Below are positions 62,389-64,000 of a stretch of DNA of 64,000 nt, piece after piece. A program made the position numbers and the translations under genes. Each line of letters begins with the position of its first letter. The first letter of the stretch is position 1. This DNA comes from Pseudacidovorax intermedius (GTDB lineage Bacteria > Pseudomonadota > Gammaproteobacteria > Burkholderiales > Burkholderiaceae_C), in contig NZ_QQAV01000001.1 in the NCBI RefSeq assembly GCF_003350475.1, positions 488,836 through 552,835 on the forward strand, in the 5' to 3' direction. The notes below the pieces were generated by a model, which searched no databases, was not told the DNA's origin, and saw only the letters and a list, made by a program, of their open reading frames with translations.

Positions 62389-63153
62389 ATGTGCCAGCTC
62401 CTCGGAATGAACTGCAACGTGCCCACCGACGTGCAGTTCAGCTTCACCGGCTTCGCCCAGCGCGGCGGCCGCACCGACCACCATGCGGACGGCTGGGGCA
62501 TCGCCTTCTTCGAGGACCGCGGGCTGCGCCACTTCGTGGACCACCTGCCGGCCTGCGACTCGCCGGTGGCGGAGCTGATCCGCCGCTACCCCATCAAGAG
62601 CCGCAACGTCATCGCCCACATCCGCAAGGCGACGCAGGGCGCGGTCAACCTGCAGAACTGCCACCCCTTCGTGCGCGAGCTCTGGGGCCGCTACTGGGTC
62701 TTTGCCCACAACGGCGACCTGAAGGACTTCCGCCCGCGACTGCACGGCAACTTCCATCCCGTGGGCGGCACCGACAGCGAGCATGCCTTCTGCTGGCTGA
62801 TGCAGGAGCTGGCCAAGTCGCATGCCGACGTGCCCAGCGTGGACGAGCTGACGCTCACGCTGCGCGAGCTGGCGCCGCGCATCGCGAAGCACGGCACCTT
62901 CAACTTCCTGCTCTCCAACGGGCAGGCACTGTGGGCGCACGCGTCCACGAACCTCTGGTCCATCGAGCGGCAGCATCCCTTCACCCTTGCGCAACTGGCC
63001 GACGAGGACCTGTCGATGGACTTCGCCCAGCACACCACGCCCGACGACCGGGTGGCGGTGGTGGTGACGGCGCCGCTGACGACGAACGAAACCTGGGTGC
63101 CGTTCGCGCCCGGTGAGTTGCGGGTCTTCGAGAACGGCAGACGCAGGGGCTGA
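62389..63153 (+). CDS. Class II glutamine amidotransferase (YafJ-type)
   Basis: A 254-residue Ntn-hydrolase with nucleophile Cys2 (MCQLLGMNCN), GRTDHHADGWGIAF, HIRKATQGAVNLQNCHPF (the Asn/His set of the oxyanion hole) and WVFAHNGDLKDF. Length and motifs match YafJ/DUG3-like stand-alone amidotransferases. The start is fixed by Cys2. It is 32 bp after the VOC gene and likely cotranscribed. Confidence 0.9.
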   Translation: MCQLLGMNCNVPTDVQFSFTGFAQRGGRTDHHADGWGIAFFEDRGLRHFVDHLPACDSPVAELIRRYPIKSRNVIAHIRKATQGAVNLQNCHPFVRELWGRYWVFAHNGDLKDFRPRLHGNFHPVGGTDSEHAFCWLMQELAKSHADVPSVDELTLTLRELAPRIAKHGTFNFLLSNGQALWAHASTNLWSIERQHPFTLAQLADEDLSMDFAQHTTPDDRVAVVVTAPLTTNETWVPFAPGELRVFENGRRRG

Positions 63154-63226
63154 CACCCCGAGCCCCTGCGCGGCACCCCCGGAGAGATGGCCCCGCTGCA
63201 ATGGCGGGCTTGCGCCTGCGCCGCCT

Positions 63227-63267
63227 TGCGTTAACGATGCGTTAACTAATAATAACAATTCGCATTC
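63227..63267 (+). promoter_or_regulatory. Fur-box-like site and TGCGTTAAC direct repeats
   Basis: AATAATAACAATTCGCATT (63248-63266) matches 11 of 19 positions of the Fur consensus by my count. Just upstream, TGCGTTAAC occurs twice (63227-63235 and 63238-63246), 11 bp apart, about one helical turn. This is immediately before a TonB-dependent receptor, where Fur control is expected. Confidence 0.6.
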
Positions 63268-63284
63268 GCTCCAAGACCCCATCC

Positions 63285-64000
63285 ATGATCCGACTCTTCA
63301 CGCCGGGGCCGCTGGCCCTGGCCGCGGGCCTCGCCCTGCAGGCGCTGGCCGCCTCGGCGCAGACCCCTCCCGCCGCATCCGCCGCGCCCGCGGCATCTGC
63401 AGCCGCCGGCACGCTGTCCACCATCACCGTCGAGGCCAGCGCCGACGCCTCGGCGGAGGGCCTGGCCAAACCCTATGCCGGGGGCCAGGTCGCTCGGGGC
63501 GGGCGGGTCGGCCTGCTGGGCACCGTGGACCTGATGGCCACGCCCTTCGCCACCACGGCCTACACGCAGGAACTGATCCAGAACCAGCAGGCCCGCAGCG
63601 TGGCCGACGTGCTGCAGAACGACCCCTCGGTGCGGGTGGCGCGCGGCTTCGGCAATTTCCAGGAGTCGTACTTCATGCGCGGCTTCATCGTGAATTCGGA
63701 CGACATCGCCTACAACGGCCTGTACGGCCTGCTGCCGCGCCAGTACATCGCCTCGGAGCTGTTCGAGCGGGTGGAGGTGCTGCGCGGCGCGAGCGCCTTC
63801 CTCAATGGCGCCACGCCCTCGGGCGGCGGCATCGGCGGCAACATCAACCTGCTGCCCAAGCGCGCCGGCAACGAGCCGCTGACGCAGCTGACGGTGGGCG
63901 GCGCGAGCGGCTCGCAGGGCTATGCCGCCGCCGACATCGCGCGACGATTCGGCCCGGACCAGAGCCTGGGCGTGCGCGTGAATGCCGCCCACCGCGACGG
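63285..64000 (+). CDS. TonB-dependent siderophore receptor, N-terminal part
   Basis: The first 238 residues of an outer-membrane receptor running off the window. Signal peptide (cleavage near ASA-QTP, residue 25), Ala-rich linker, TonB-box-like LSTITVEAS, then the plug domain with DLMATPFATTAYTQELIQNQ, SVADVLQNDPSVRVARGFGNF, RGFIVNSDDIAYNGLYG and VEVLRGASAFLNG...GGGIGGNINLLPKR. This is the ferric-siderophore receptor pattern. No STN signalling domain is present. A Fur-like box precedes it. Confidence 0.92.
   Translation, partial: MIRLFTPGPLALAAGLALQALAASAQTPPAASAAPAASAAAGTLSTITVEASADASAEGLAKPYAGGQVARGGRVGLLGTVDLMATPFATTAYTQELIQNQQARSVADVLQNDPSVRVARGFGNFQESYFMRGFIVNSDDIAYNGLYGLLPRQYIASELFERVEVLRGASAFLNGATPSGGGIGGNINLLPKRAGNEPLTQLTVGGASGSQGYAAADIARRFGPDQSLGVRVNAAHRD

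Noticed and set aside
1-64000. Prophage, insertion sequence or genomic-island borders
   Set aside because: No integrase, transposase, tRNA or attachment-site repeat was recognised. The Gp49-like toxin is the only phage-associated family and is common in chromosomes.

Overview
The window is high-GC DNA of betaproteobacterial type, most likely a Comamonadaceae relative (Variovorax, Acidovorax or Xenophilus-like). This is inferred from two Bug-type (TctC) periplasmic receptors, several acyl-CoA dehydrogenases, a full liv amino-acid/carboxylate ABC operon with its own acyl-CoA ligase, and dispersed extragenic repeats. Both ends cut through genes: a shikimate-dehydrogenase-like gene on the left and a TonB-dependent receptor on the right. 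No rRNA, tRNA, CRISPR array, insertion sequence or prophage was recognised.

Layout. Positions 1-16.9 kb hold a catabolic island: a Gfo/Idh/MocA oxidoreductase, an IclR regulator, two paralogous pairs of FAD-dependent dehydrogenase plus NIPSNAP protein on opposite strands, a TIM-barrel isomerase, two acyl-CoA dehydrogenases, a CoA-transferase, an SDR dehydrogenase, an AraC regulator and a keto-acid hydratase, with a HigBA-type toxin-antitoxin pair and purT interspersed. Positions 17-23.6 kb hold small proteins, a second toxin-antitoxin pair with an apparently leaderless promoter, nadE, and a bamA-type gene paired with a small secreted protein. Positions 23.7-35.9 kb hold a tripartite tricarboxylate transporter (receptor divergent from tctBA) and, converging on it, livHMGF, an acyl-CoA synthetase and livK. 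Between these two operons lies 1.15 kb without genes, built of structured repeats. Positions 36-49.9 kb hold a beta-propeller lipoprotein, hydroxyacyl-CoA dehydrogenase, arfB, an enoyl-CoA hydratase, ohrR-ohr, a LysR regulator divergent from an acyl-CoA dehydrogenase/Bug receptor/CoA-transferase operon, a DUF2855 protein, srkA and small genes.

Positions 50.3-58.7 kb are the most interesting part. This is a nine-gene, one-strand operon for what looks like a CsgG-dependent surface-fibre system comparable to curli or the Caulobacter holdfast anchor (hfa). It encodes three secreted proteins that share a repeat with an invariant Asn-Ser-Val/Ile core (122, 1052 and 135 residues), a 142-residue secreted accessory protein, a CsgG-like outer-membrane lipoprotein, a Sel1-repeat protein, a proline/alanine-rich lipoprotein, an OmpA-domain protein and a zinc-ribbon membrane protein. 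It is preceded by a 500-bp leader region that is unusually AT-rich for this genome. Positions 58.7-64 kb hold a zinc metallopeptidase, a DHA2 efflux transporter, a VOC protein, a class II amidotransferase and the start of a TonB-dependent receptor behind a Fur-box-like site.

The second main discovery candidate is a pair of about 160-bp elements in inverted orientation at 27.1 and 27.9 kb. They are bounded by different but individually self-complementary arms and carry compensatory base changes in internal hairpins, so structure rather than sequence appears to be conserved.
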